Notes under the pieces: model-generated
What the model was told of the DNA's origin: nothing
Seen by the model: only the letters and a program-made list of their open reading frames with translations
Database searches by the model: none
Shown here: positions 57,301 through 64,000 of the stretch, one piece after another
Layout: every line of letters starts with the position of its first letter
Position numbering within the stretch: position 1 is the first letter of the stretch
NCBI RefSeq assembly: GCF_954871325.1
Contig: NC_088776.1
Coordinates: forward strand, 19,716,052 to 19,780,051
DNA length: 64,000 nucleotides
Origin: Gordionus sp. m RMFG-2023
Taxonomy: Eukaryota > Nematomorpha > Gordioida > Chordodea > Parachordodidae
Direction: 5' to 3'
Made by a program: the position numbers and the translations under genes

Positions 57301-59747
57301 TATCAAGATAAATTTTTAGACGATGTATCTGGATCTAGAACATTTTAGACGATGTATCTGTATCTAGATCCATTTAAAAGTATACTTTAACAACTCTGGT
57401 TTGATTAATGACTGACCTTGATGATATATTTTTATCTATAGCACATTTTATAAAATAGAATTTATAAAAAAATCGGGATTGGATCAAAAAAATTGATATC
57501 TTTTTTTAAAAATGACCACTTTCGCCAGCCCTAGATTAGATAAGATTAAGTACTATATACGAATAATGATTAGAATTTCTAGGGCTATATAGTGTTTATT
57601 CAAAATGATATCTAACAAAACTGTGTTAGACATCTAGATATCTTCGGAATTGTCTTTCCTTTAAAATTAATGTTAAAGAAAAATAAATATTAAAAATCGA
57701 TACAGAATTATGACAATGGGAAATATCTTGGAATCGCTGATTAAGAAGTCTAGAGTAGAATGCCAAGAAATTCACAGATCCATCATATCATCTTTAAACG
57801 GTACCTGTATATTTATTTAGATTTTTTATAGGCATATAAGTTTTTTTTAACATGTATTTATATATCTCTTGAATTTGATAATAAAAATTAAATTTTTTAC
57901 AATATTTTAAAATAAATGACGCTTTAATTTGTCAAAGTATTGGTACCGTGTAACATTTTACATAGCTCTGTTCGTTACAAAAATAAAATAGAAAATAAAC
58001 ATAATATAATAAACTTAATATTTTTACACAAATAGTTTTATCCGTCAATCTGCATTTGTAGCTTTAAATATTTAGTGTTATAATTGTTTATTTTTTAAAT
58101 TGTTATTTATACAAAAAAATTAATTTAAAAAAATATACATAAAATATCTAAATTCAATATATATATATATTGTATGTCTTAATTATTCCTTAATTTCATA
58201 GGTTTTAGCGGCATAGAAATGATCAAAGGCAATTACGACTCAGCCGTTACGACGTATTCCAAAGTTTTTACTTCCTGTCGCTTATACGGAGATAAATTAA
58301 AAACCGATGCCTTGCAAAGGATACATGCTTGCGTTAATTTGAAGGAGGCTCTTAATATGTTGAACAGCTTGAATGGACCTGTTAACCTGGATAGGGATGA
58401 TTTCACAGATAATGATGATAAACCTAAATTGGATATATCAAATAATTTGGCAGATGAAGGAAAAGAAGGGGCTGATAAACCTGACCCATTGTTGGATGTT
58501 AAATTTTTGGATTCCGAGGTTAGTATTAGTAATTCTTTTTATTGTTCATCCCAATATGGGCCATGTAGAATATTCTAGATATTATGTATAGTATAGCTTA
58601 TTCGACTTTCCCAATAAGCTGATAATTTATTTTTGTCCCACTCCTCAAAATAGGTTTTCTACGATAACGACCCCTCTCCCTTTTGGATTTTAATGTATAT
58701 TATTTTCTGTTAAATTTAACCAACCAGTACCATAGATTAAGAGAAGAATACCTTCAAAAGTTTGAAACCGAGATAAAAGCAAAGAGTTCAAGACTCGATA
58801 ACATCCATCTTAGTTTAAACGCGAATCAATATTTTAAGTTCGATTATCGCAAAGCTTTTGATACTACAAATTCTGGATATGATAAATTTTTTCATTGGTT
58901 TCTTGAATTTATGGTGGATGAAAACAATTCAAGTTTTAACGAAGAGATAGCCTACAAATTTAAGACTGAAAAGTTGTTTCAGAATCGTTCCTACTGCTTG
59001 GATCTTATTTATGAAGAGTAGTTATTTATTTCATAAATTTTAATCAAGATTTTCGAAATATTACATGTGCATCCTTATTCCTTTAAAAAAGTTATTTTTT
59101 AAAAAATAATTAACATTAAAAAAATGATTTAATTCAAAAAATCTTTTTTAATATAATTTTTCATAACCTTAAAGTTAGTCTTTCTTTGAGTTTTAAATTT
59201 TTGAAACAAAGTTTGGACACAATCTTACACCATAAATTCACATTTCATTTATCTGATTATTGAGTTAGAGTGCATAAAATTTAAATCGAAAAATAAAAAA
59301 CATTTACAAAACAAATTTTCTAGAAAATTTCAAAAATTTAACATTAGATTTTTGTTTAAATTTTTAGATTGTGAAAGTTCAAAATTATCAAAATTATAGT
59401 TTTGGGCATAGCTTTCTTAAATCATCTACTTAAACCATTTTCTTACATAATGTTTATATTTGTTTTTGAAAACTTGTAGCGAAAATCAACTTTCATTGAA
59501 AACTTATCGGTACATAATGTTACACGCTCTCCAGAAACTATGCTCTACTCGCCAGCATTTATTGACTAGATTATTATCACTCAAAGATAGATATCCAAAC
59601 AAATGTGATATTAATACTGCAACGGAATGCCATCTCCGATTGCCTGCGGAAGATATCGATTCGATCGAAACAACTGGAACTAAATCGAAAATGAGTTCTT
59701 TTGAGCTGAGTGGTGGTATTAAAAAACGCAAAAAATTTAAAATGTAA
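45017..59747 (+). CDS. SHPRH: SHPRH-like SNF2 ATPase with PHD finger, apparently lacking RING and helicase lobe 2
   Basis: Twelve exons, 45017-45321, 45370-45825, 45875-46055, 48006-48130, 49974-50176, 51019-51191, 51399-51534, 54134-54416, 57706-57800, 58202-58518, 58728-59017 and 59480-59747, sum to 2832 nt (943 codons plus stop) with every phase consistent. SHPRH is a nuclear DNA translocase and ubiquitin ligase that modifies PCNA during replication stress. Motifs: LRNYQ...WML; motif I DEMGLGKT (121-128); PHD finger (226-274) inserted in the motor as in SHPRH; motif II DEAQ (386-389), the SHPRH variant; motif III TGTPIQ (414-419); FSPVEQHFYHRQ; LRQSCCHPQ; then the helical region to ATECHLR. 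The linker-histone domain is absent (only ~80 residues lie between motif I and the PHD finger). The usual RING and second helicase lobe do not follow: the frame ends KKRKKFKM, stop. Two in-frame stops sit directly before the ATG, so the protein starts here or an unseen 5' exon enters downstream. Either it is a shortened protein or later exons lie beyond this window. Confidence 0.85.
45322..45369 (+). other. SHPRH intron 1 (48 bp)
   Basis: Starts GTATATGATT and ends AATTTTAG. Removing it restores the frame into GNVLSKAPVV and the ATPase motif. This is among the shortest introns seen in animals. Confidence 0.85.
45370..45825 (+). other. SHPRH exon 2, motif I and first half of PHD finger
   Basis: Residues 102-254 (plus split codon). 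Contains [13 protein letters not shown] (Walker A) and CICG...CQECGILQHSK. The Asn/Lys-rich linker between them replaces the linker-histone domain found in vertebrate SHPRH. Confidence 0.9.
45875..46055 (+). other. SHPRH exon 3, second half of PHD finger and motif Ia
   Basis: After a 49-bp intron (45826-45874). Encodes CLSYN...CCHC completing the PHD finger, then SGATLIITPNSISGQW and EFEKHV, matching vertebrate RATLIISPSSICHQW. The donor reads ATTATG/gtaaaa. Confidence 0.9.
46056..48005 (+). other. SHPRH intron 3 (1950 bp), transposon-filled
   Basis: GT at 46056 to AG at 48005. It holds AT-rich DNA and, at about 46830-47130, a GC-richer block with TAGGGCTGACCTCAGG, TGTGGCCAGG and GGGCCACGGGCC, probably a MITE related to the GGCCCG family. 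No coding exon was found inside. Confidence 0.7.
48006..48130 (+). other. SHPRH exon 4
   Basis: Encodes FYKGVQSGFTYPEILAKQ then DIIITTYEILMKEL and NLPHANS, aligned residue by residue with vertebrate VYQGVKKDGF...EQDIVIITYDVLRSEL and IPHSNS. The acceptor is TTTATAG and the donor CTC/gtaact. Confidence 0.88.
48131..49973 (+). other. SHPRH intron 4 (1843 bp)
   Basis: Contains the intact-ended hAT element 48768-49461, with a hATC remnant inside it. The other sequence is AT-rich, with one GGCTAGGTTTGGCTGG patch near 49810. The acceptor is ATTTTATTTAG. Confidence 0.8.
48768..49461 (+). mobile_element. hAT element with 8-bp target duplication and transposase remnant
   Basis: The 694-bp element starts TAGGGGTAGGCGC and ends GCGCCCACCTCTA. 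The ends are inverted repeats matching at 11 of 13 positions. Both sides are flanked by TTTACTAA (48760-48767 and 49462-49469), the 8-bp duplication expected for hAT. Inside, at about 49150-49195, the plus strand reads NSISCERLFSIA, the core of the hAT dimerisation domain, followed by decay. It is probably an internally deleted copy of an autonomous element. The internal GGGCGTGAT motifs near both ends may be sub-terminal transposase-binding repeats (inference). Confidence 0.85.
49974..50176 (+). other. SHPRH exon 5, motifs II and III
   Basis: Encodes WWRICLDEAQMIE, then WHKWCITGTPIQKDIE. DEAQ in place of DEAH is the known SHPRH form. The Walker B acid and the TGTP motif are intact, which argues against a pseudogene. 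Confidence 0.92.
50710..50865. repeat. GGCCCG-family repeat in SHPRH intron 5
   Basis: Contains TTGTCCGGCCAGGCC, TTCCGGCCCGGCAC and GAACCAGGCCACACACC separated by A/T runs. It lies in intron 5 (50177-51018). The flanking AACAAATT and AACAATTT could be a decayed 8-bp duplication, but the ends are not clearly inverted repeats. Confidence 0.5.
51019..51191 (+). other. SHPRH exon 6
   Basis: Encodes DLYGLITFLDIQPYSDRTIW and ILWRTFKSDVMDQ, matching DLFGLVVFLGIEPY and ILWRSAKKDVIDQ of vertebrates. An acceptor at ATTAAG (51018) is needed to give this frame. The nearby AATTTAG 30 nt upstream would give an unrelated frame. Confidence 0.88.
51399..51534 (+). other. SHPRH exon 7
   Basis: Follows a 207-bp intron. 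Encodes IGLPPQHEDVELLTFSPVEQ then HFYHRQYLEC. FSPVE.HFYHRQ is a strong SHPRH signature. The donor reads AATG/gtataa. Confidence 0.9.
51535..54133 (+). other. SHPRH intron 7 (2.6 kb), with GGCCCG-family elements
   Basis: Contains a short TAGAGACCAGCAGACCCGG piece (about 52846), a longer GGCCCG element (53207-53460) and a further block at about 53745-54010. The region 51.8-52.7 kb is AT-rich with long pyrimidine-rich runs and no identifiable exon. Confidence 0.7.
53207..53460. mobile_element. Longer copy of the GAGACCTGCAGAGG / GGCCCG MITE
   Basis: Starts CCGAGACCTGCAGAGGTATC and runs through CGGCCCAGCCGGG, CCAGGCCCGGCCCGG, TAATGGCGATTTCAAATATT and CGGCCCGGCCTGG. The start and the GATTTCAAATATTTGGT block match the short MITE at 15081-15220. 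An internal TTTTTTTTCAAAATT unit is repeated. No target duplication was identified. Confidence 0.6.
54134..54416 (+). other. SHPRH exon 8
   Basis: Encodes VNTVNDIFEVRND, then LRQSCCHPQIVINK, then a basic stretch (RMKRIGKRSRRIGRK) and MEDDSYQYKK. PLIKLRQSCCHPQ matches vertebrate PLLRLRQACCHPQ. The donor AAAAA/gttggt gives a phase matching exon 9; it is the least certain junction of the gene because a GTTTCA lies five bases on. Confidence 0.8.
55580..56060 (-). mobile_element. hAT remnant with GGTTCGG-type flanks
   Basis: The minus strand at about 55940-55850 reads YPELYKRALIILAVPATQ then VSVERAFCVI, a clear hATC dimerisation motif. It is surrounded by GGTTTAGTTTGGTTACGG, GTTCCGTTCGG and GAACCGG motifs shared with the 26.2 kb repeat. 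It is decayed, with only the dimerisation segment legible. Confidence 0.65.
56415..56510 (-). mobile_element. Second hATC remnant in intron 8
   Basis: The minus strand reads ALANSASSERLFSVANCL then LEERRTQLK, the SSERLFS motif of hAT dimerisation domains. The sequence differs clearly from the VSVERAF and APIERVF copies, so it comes from another hAT lineage. Confidence 0.65.
57005..57125 (+). mobile_element. Third hATC remnant in intron 8
   Basis: The plus strand reads ALVERLNIAKNVFSDK, a stop, then CLNDQNFENILLLKSNNY. The ERL.....NVFSDK...L.DQNFENILLLK pattern is the end of a hAT transposase. It is a short fragment without visible ends. Confidence 0.55.
57290..57410. repeat. TATCTGTATCTAGAT repeat, copy 1
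   Basis: Three spaced copies of GATGTATCTGTATCTAGAT-like units, ending AAAGTATACTTTAACAACTCTG. The same unit occurs at 61741-61880 in the opposite orientation, starting CAGAGTTGTTAAAGTATC. The CAGAGTTGTTAAA end looks like a hAT-type terminus. Confidence 0.55.
57706..57800 (+). other. SHPRH exon 9 (95 bp)
   Basis: Encodes IMTMGNILESLIKKS then RVECQEIHRSIISSLNG, matching vertebrate TMTMEELLTSLQKKCGTEC and HRQLVCALNG. The acceptor is GATACAG and the donor AACG/gtacct. Confidence 0.88.
58202..58518 (+). other. SHPRH exon 10
   Basis: Encodes FSGIEMIKGNYDSAVTTYSK and GDKLKTDALQRIHACVNLKE, matching LAGIHIIKGEYALAAELYRE and KGKLKTDSLQRLHATHNLME. It ends with an acidic linker (DEGKEGADKPDP). The donor is GAG/gttagt. 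The TATA-rich stretch just before the exon is intron. Confidence 0.9.
58728..59017 (+). other. SHPRH exon 11
   Basis: Encodes YHRLREEYLQKFETEIK and DKFFHWFLEFMVDENN, corresponding to the helical region KQLREHYMSKCNTEV...WWLNVIHRAIEFTIDEE. The acceptor is CAACCAG and the donor GAAGA/gtagtt. Introns 10 (209 bp) and 11 (462 bp) flank it. Confidence 0.85.
59480..59747 (+). other. SHPRH exon 12, last visible exon
   Basis: Encodes ENQLSLKTYRYIMLHALQKL, CSTRQHLLTRLLSLK and INTATECHLRLP, then an ending KKRKKFKM and stop. ATECHLR matches ATVCHLR of vertebrate SHPRH, after which roughly 500 more residues (RING, helicase lobe 2) normally follow. The stop codon overlaps a possible donor (AAAAT/gtaaaa at 59744), so an exon beyond the window is possible. 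AATAAA lies 70 nt downstream. Confidence 0.8.
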
Positions 59748-59816
59748 AAAAAATTAATGTATTTTTTGTTATATCATTTTATTTGTATTACAATTTTTCA
59801 TTGAGGGCTTTTTTAA

Positions 59817-59822
59817 AATAAA
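59817..59822 (+). terminator. Candidate SHPRH polyadenylation signal
   Basis: AATAAA 70 nt after the SHPRH stop codon and just before the target duplication of the MITE at 59838. It supports a real 3' end here, but only weakly in such AT-rich DNA. Confidence 0.35.
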
Positions 59823-59837
59823 ATATCCTATTTATAC

Positions 59838-61168
59838 TAGTGATTGGCATCGGGCCTAATTTTTCAAGCCCCGCCTTAAATTTTTTTAAAAAATTGTCTA
59901 GCCCGCCATCCCGGACAAAGAAATTTTTTATTTGTCTCGAAAAGCCAAACCCAAAATAAGAATTATTTGGCGACGGCGACCCGGTGTAGTATTGTAAAAT
60001 CAATACCATCTAAAATCAATACCATATTGATAATTTATGACCGAACCTCAACTTTTACGAATAAAATCTAAAATATAATTTACAAATCTTGAATCGACAT
60101 TTAAATATTAGCACATCTCAAAATTTTATTGATTCTCATTCAATCAAAAAGGTACATTCAATTTATTTGAATTCATAATATCATTTATAAAACTTTAAAT
60201 CAACACTTATGTATAAAGATCTGGACGTGTTAATATTGCTATTGGTGTCTTGCTATGTTTCTAGAGCACATCACAAAATTTTATAGATTAACCATACAAA
60301 ATTTTATAGATATCTAAAAAATAAAATGACGATTTTAAGAAGTTAACAGGAAATGATTAAAACATAATCAGAGATAGATATTGATTGGGATCCTTTGATG
60401 TAATAGAAACCTTTTTGTCTGTTATTAGCTTAAGCTTTTGTCTAAATTTTAAGGCTTGAGATCTCAATAATACTATGATAAAAGAAGAAAACTTATATAC
60501 ATTTGTATTTATTTAAAAAATTTTGCAGGATGAAGTTGAATAAACAATATAATTTTAACCATAAGAAGAAAATTATTACAAATAAAAATTATATTGGATA
60601 TCAAGAATTGTAAAATAAATAAATTCCCTGAAAAAATTATATAAAAGAATAGAAAATCATTTTTATATTTATTTAAATAATTTTTTTACATATTGAAAAT
60701 GGCCGCCAATATTTTTGAAGCTATGAAAAAATATATAATAATAAATATTTTACAATTTTAATGGCCGCCAATATATTTGAAACAAAGAAAAAATATATAA
60801 TGAATAAATATTTTACAATTTTAATGGCCGCCAATTTGAAGCGATGAAAACATCTCTTAAAAATCAATACGGTATTGATTCTACTGTGATAATATCAATA
60901 CCGTATTGAAGCTACAATGGGTATTGATTTTACAATCCTACACCGGCCCGAATTTATCTAAGAGAAAGATTTAATTTTTTTTTGATTATATAAAAATATT
61001 CACAAATAAAAAATATTCGCGCCTTGTTTCTTGCAAGAATTTATAAAAATTTAAGCTAACGGCCTGAAATTAAATTTGGCCCGACCTAGCCTGAACCAAA
61101 ATTATATTTTAAAATAGAGCTGGTCCGAAATCCGTTTGGGGGGCCAGGCCGTGATTTGCAGATCTCTA
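59838..61168. mobile_element. hAT MITE (TAG...CTA ends) with near-perfect 8-bp TSD, hosting an inner element
   Basis: Starts TAGTGATTGGCATCGGGCC and ends GGCCGTGATTTGCAGATCTCTA. The flanking 8-mers are ATTTATAC (59830-59837) and AATTATAC (61169-61176), 7 of 8 matching. The arms carry GGCCCG motifs (GCCCGCC, GGCCCGAATT, GGCCCGACC). The inner element at 59982-60946 interrupts it. No transposase reading frame is visible. Confidence 0.65.
59982..60946. mobile_element. Inner inverted-repeat element with TGTAAAATCAATACC ends
   Basis: Inverted ends of about 28 bp: CCGGTGTAGTATTGTAAAAT... at 59982-60009 and its complement at 60920-60946, differing at one base. The internal AATACGGTATTGAT palindromes near 60870-60910 repeat the end motif. 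At 60697-60845 three ~62-bp units carry AATGGCCGCCAAT. The superfamily is not clear; no obvious target duplication was found. Confidence 0.65.
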
Positions 61169-61343
61169 AATTATACCAATCTGTTATGGCAAAATTATTT
61201 AATTGATTACATATTTTTTATTTCATGGCTTTTATTGTTTTATATTTAAATTTATTTTGTGGAATGATTTATAATATGGGCTGCTAAATGATTTAACCTC
61301 AATATCCCCTCAAAAAAATATATTATATTATTTCCGTGATCCA

Positions 61344-61721
61344 TGATATATAGCGCATATGCCCTCTGACGTTGAATAAGCAACAGAGCTACGCTAGGTT
61401 TTCCTCATTTTCATCTAATTGTAACATAAGTTAATTGGGGTGTAAAGTTAAAAAATATGAAGAGTCCTCTACACGTTTTTGGGCAAGCCGCACGTACTTG
61501 TACGCGCAACATTTCGAAAAATGTTACAGATTTCCATAGGCTTTAAGAAAAAGAGCGGAGCAGAAAAAGAGCCTATGCCAAGAACTGCAGTATAAGTTAA
61601 TTACTGTAAAGGTGGGTGGTAGCTGATTTTAAGTTTAAATTCTTTAGTGTAAGTCTTTATGATTGCTATCAATATTGAGATTTAAGGTTCATAGAATCTG
61701 AAATAAAGATGATTAAATAAA
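61344..61721 (+). repeat. ~370-bp dispersed repeat, copy 2 (downstream of SHPRH)
   Basis: Direct-oriented partner of 44147-44505, with a short extra piece (CATTTCGAAAAATGTTACAG) in the middle that is itself a small inverted repeat around TTCGAAAAATG. Both copies share the same approximate start (TGATATA) and A-rich end, which supports a real mobile unit rather than chance similarity. Confidence 0.65.
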
Positions 61722-61740
61722 AAAAAATTTGCCTGGTCAG

Positions 61741-61880
61741 CAGAGTTGTTAAAGTATCTAGATATAAAAATATGGTATCTGTATCTAGATAGATTTTTGA
61801 TTAAATATCTGTATCTAGATAATATTTTAGAGGTATCTGTATCTATTTTTAGATACTTTTAAGATACATTTTGATATACT
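61741..61880. repeat. TATCTGTATCTAGAT repeat, copy 2
   Basis: Begins CAGAGTTGTTAAAGTATCTA and contains four spaced GTATCTGTATCTAGAT-like units. It is the inverse-oriented relative of 57290-57410. The CAGAGTTGTTAAA start looks like a hAT terminus. Confidence 0.55.
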
Positions 61881-62163
61881 TTTATTTAACGCTTTTTTAT
61901 ATTATAAATAAATATACTTGAATGTAAAAATTATTTTATTTCATATGAGCATATAACTTAATATTAATATATATTAAAAAATTATATATATATGTAAAAT
62001 ATTAAAACTTGTATATAAAAAAGAATATATAAATATTAATTAAATATTATGTCCGAGTTATCAATAACAAGAAAATTCTGATATTACAATCCATCTCAAG
62101 GAATTTGCCATTTTTAATTGCAATGGAATTGGTATTTTATTCTATTATATTAATTTTTCAGAT

Positions 62164-64000
62164 TAACATTGAACGACGAATATGATGACATTCCATGGCC
62201 AATTTATAGACCATATTTTAAAATAATATCTCATAATAAAGAAAACAAATCTATGTTAGTAAAATGTTTGCCATGTTTACCAAAAAATATACAAATTTCT
62301 GTTAGCATTAGCTCAACTTGTAACATTGTAAAGCATTTAAGGGTATAAATACTAAATATATGTTTACAATTTTAAATTTTAAGAGAAAACATCAAACACT
62401 CCTAATCCAAATAAAAAAGGGGAAGGAGAAAAAATGTATTAAGGAAAATATTGGACTAGGCTCATCGTCCATTGATTTCTTTTCCAAGAGACCTAAGATT
62501 TTAACCCAAGCCATTTTAGATGATTTAATAACCGATTTTATTATTAATAGCATTCAGCCATTTTCAGTTGTTGAAAATCCATCATTTATAAAAATGATCA
62601 AAACATTAGCACCACAAAAAAATATAATTTGCAGACAGACAGTGGTTGCTAGAATTTCCCAAAAATGGGAGAATGAAAAGAAAGAAATTATTAAAAGTCT
62701 AATAGAACCATCGTTAATATGCACAACAGCAGATTGTTGGAGTGCCTATCGCAGGTAAACATTTAAATTTGTATAATAATTTAATTACAAACAAATTATT
62801 TGAGCAGTTTTAATTAATGTTAATTTTTAGTTCATACATAGGAGTCACTGCACACTATATAGATCCAAAAAGTTTGGAAAGAAAAAATGTAGCGTTGGCT
62901 TGTAAAAGAATGACTGGTAGTCATTCATATGATAAAATAGCAAAAAATTTATAAGATATAGCAAAGGATTATTGCATACAAAATAAAATCTCAAAGACCA
63001 TTACTGATAATGCCAAAAACTTTATCAAATAATTTAGGTATATTTTATAAGCCAATTGAAAATATTAGTGAATCCATTGATGATCTGGAAGATGAAGAAA
63101 CAGTTGCACCAATATCAATATCAGGTCTTTATACTACTGCTCAGGATTTTGAAATATCAGAATCATATATTTTACCTAATCATCAATGTTGTGTCAGTCA
63201 CACATTGAATCTTGTTGCCACTGTAGAGCCTTACAGTGTAAACAATATCAGAGGGTAAAACTATAATTTTAATTATAATATTTAATATTTTATTCCTTAG
63301 ATATATAGCACAACATTGTCTAAATGCCAAAATATATGGAATAGACAAAATAAATCTCAAAATTCAGCTGAGATTATAAAAAACAATATTGGCCGATATT
63401 TTATATGTCCCAATATAAATAGATGGAACTCCACTTATAATGCTTTACAATTAATGTCAGAAATTATTAAGACTAAATTTAAAAAATTGGACAAGATTTG
63501 CGATGGAATAAAATTACCTAGATTTTTATTTAATGAATGTGATTTTATTCATGAATATTGTTTAGTTATAAATAAAATTTGTATATACAGCATTATTTTA
63601 AATTAGCTAATGAAGCCGGTAGCAAGTTCACTTGATATCCTGCAGGGAGATAAATATATGTTCACAGCTTGTTACTGTGCAACTATTTCCCAGCTCATTA
63701 TTAAATTGAAAAATTTTAAACAAATGAACCTGAAATTTTGTTTACCACTCTTAAATGCCTTACTTAAAGGGATTGAAGATAGGTAAACTAATAATAAATT
63801 AATCAATATTTAATAATTCTAGGTTTATTGGGACAATTTTTGAAGATGAAAATATTTTGGCAACTATGCTTCATCCTTTTTTTAAACTAGATTAGACATG
63901 GTTGCAAATGGATGAAAATTTTAATAAAAAAAACAATTAATACAAAGATTAGTTGAGGAATTATCAAAGTCTTCAAATGAGTGCAAATTAACCTGTGAAA
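62164..64000 (+). mobile_element. hAT transposase gene with BED finger, recently decayed, right end outside window
   Basis: Spliced transposase gene. Exon at 62164-62342: BED zinc finger with WPIYRPYFK, CLPC and NIVKHLR, completed by RKH after a 41-bp intron. Exon 62384-62754: INSIQPFSVVENPSFIKMI, TVVARISQKWE, TTADCWSAYR. 77-bp intron, then exon 62832-63254: YIGVTAHYID, KRMTGSHSYDKIA, ITDNAKNF, CCVSHTLNLVAT. About 54-bp intron, then exon 63309-63782: RWNSTYNALQLM, LDILQGDKY, LLNALLKGIEDR. 40-bp intron, then FIGTIFEDENILATMLHP to the edge. These are the standard hAT landmarks (catalytic D after ITDN, the C/H..HTLNL box, RWNSTY). It is broken by a few lesions: stops after IAKNL (near 62952) and after SIILN (near 63605), a frameshift near 63030, and more near 63890-63950. 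The exons and splice sites remain legible, so it died recently. The C-terminal dimerisation domain and TIRs are not in the window. Confidence 0.82.

Larger units (their letters stand above)
54417..57705 (+). other. SHPRH intron 8 (3.3 kb), a hAT graveyard
   Basis: Holds a GGCCCG-family block (54463-54990, beginning TAGAGAACTGCGGA), a GGTTCGG-type element with a transposase remnant (55580-56060), two more hATC remnants (about 56420-56505 minus, 57005-57125 plus), a copy of the AACGGCTAACTCA MITE (about 56862) and a TATCTGTATCTAGAT repeat (57290-57410). Confidence 0.7.

Overview
The window is AT-rich nuclear DNA from an animal. The evidence is two intron-containing chromatin-remodeller genes of metazoan type: a Mi-2/CHD3-4-5 helicase (tandem PHD fingers, chromodomains, SNF2 motor, CHD C-terminal domains) and an SHPRH-type SNF2/PHD protein. 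Both have GT-AG introns. Nothing bacterial or organellar was seen. The phylum cannot be fixed from the sequence. Strong AT bias, very short introns (41-77 bp) beside introns swollen by transposons, and dense hAT and Ty3/gypsy debris fit a small or parasitic invertebrate, but that is inference.

Layout. 1-4480: AT-rich, no gene, with a T-rich minisatellite near 270-465. 4483-12990 (minus strand): the Mi-2/CHD4-like gene, three exons, spliced reading frame of 1966 codons. 13-31 kb: no supported host gene. It holds a hAT MITE with a perfect 8-bp target duplication (15081-15220), a decayed retroelement endonuclease domain (about 18.0-18.7 kb), a GC-richer tandem repeat (19.0-19.4 kb), a ~118-bp satellite with higher-order and inverted organisation (20.6-22.3 kb), and several repeat families. 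31.4-40.2 kb: a Ty3/gypsy fossil (A) split by a younger Ty3/gypsy fossil (B, 34206-38876). 40.7-43.9 kb: a decayed hAT transposase copy that carries a MITE and an LTR plus gag remnant (C) of the B family.

45017-59747 (plus strand): the SHPRH-like gene. Twelve exons join in frame to 943 codons covering SNF2 motifs I-III with an inserted PHD finger and the downstream alpha-helical region. No linker-histone domain, RING finger or second helicase lobe is visible. Its large introns hold remnants of several different hAT transposases and one hAT element with intact ends and an 8-bp target duplication (48768-49461). 59.8-64 kb: a nested MITE pair, the second copy of a ~370-bp dispersed repeat whose other copy lies just upstream of SHPRH, and a recently decayed hAT transposase gene with BED finger and tiny introns that runs off the right edge.

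Biologically, the two host genes belong to separate pathways: NuRD-type nucleosome remodelling and deacetylation, and replication-stress tolerance/PCNA ubiquitination. They are convergently oriented with respect to the window edges and are separated by about 32 kb of transposon-rich DNA. I found no clearly new biological system. The best leads are the apparently shortened SHPRH, the unusual N terminus of Mi-2, and the hierarchical satellite with an inverted arm.
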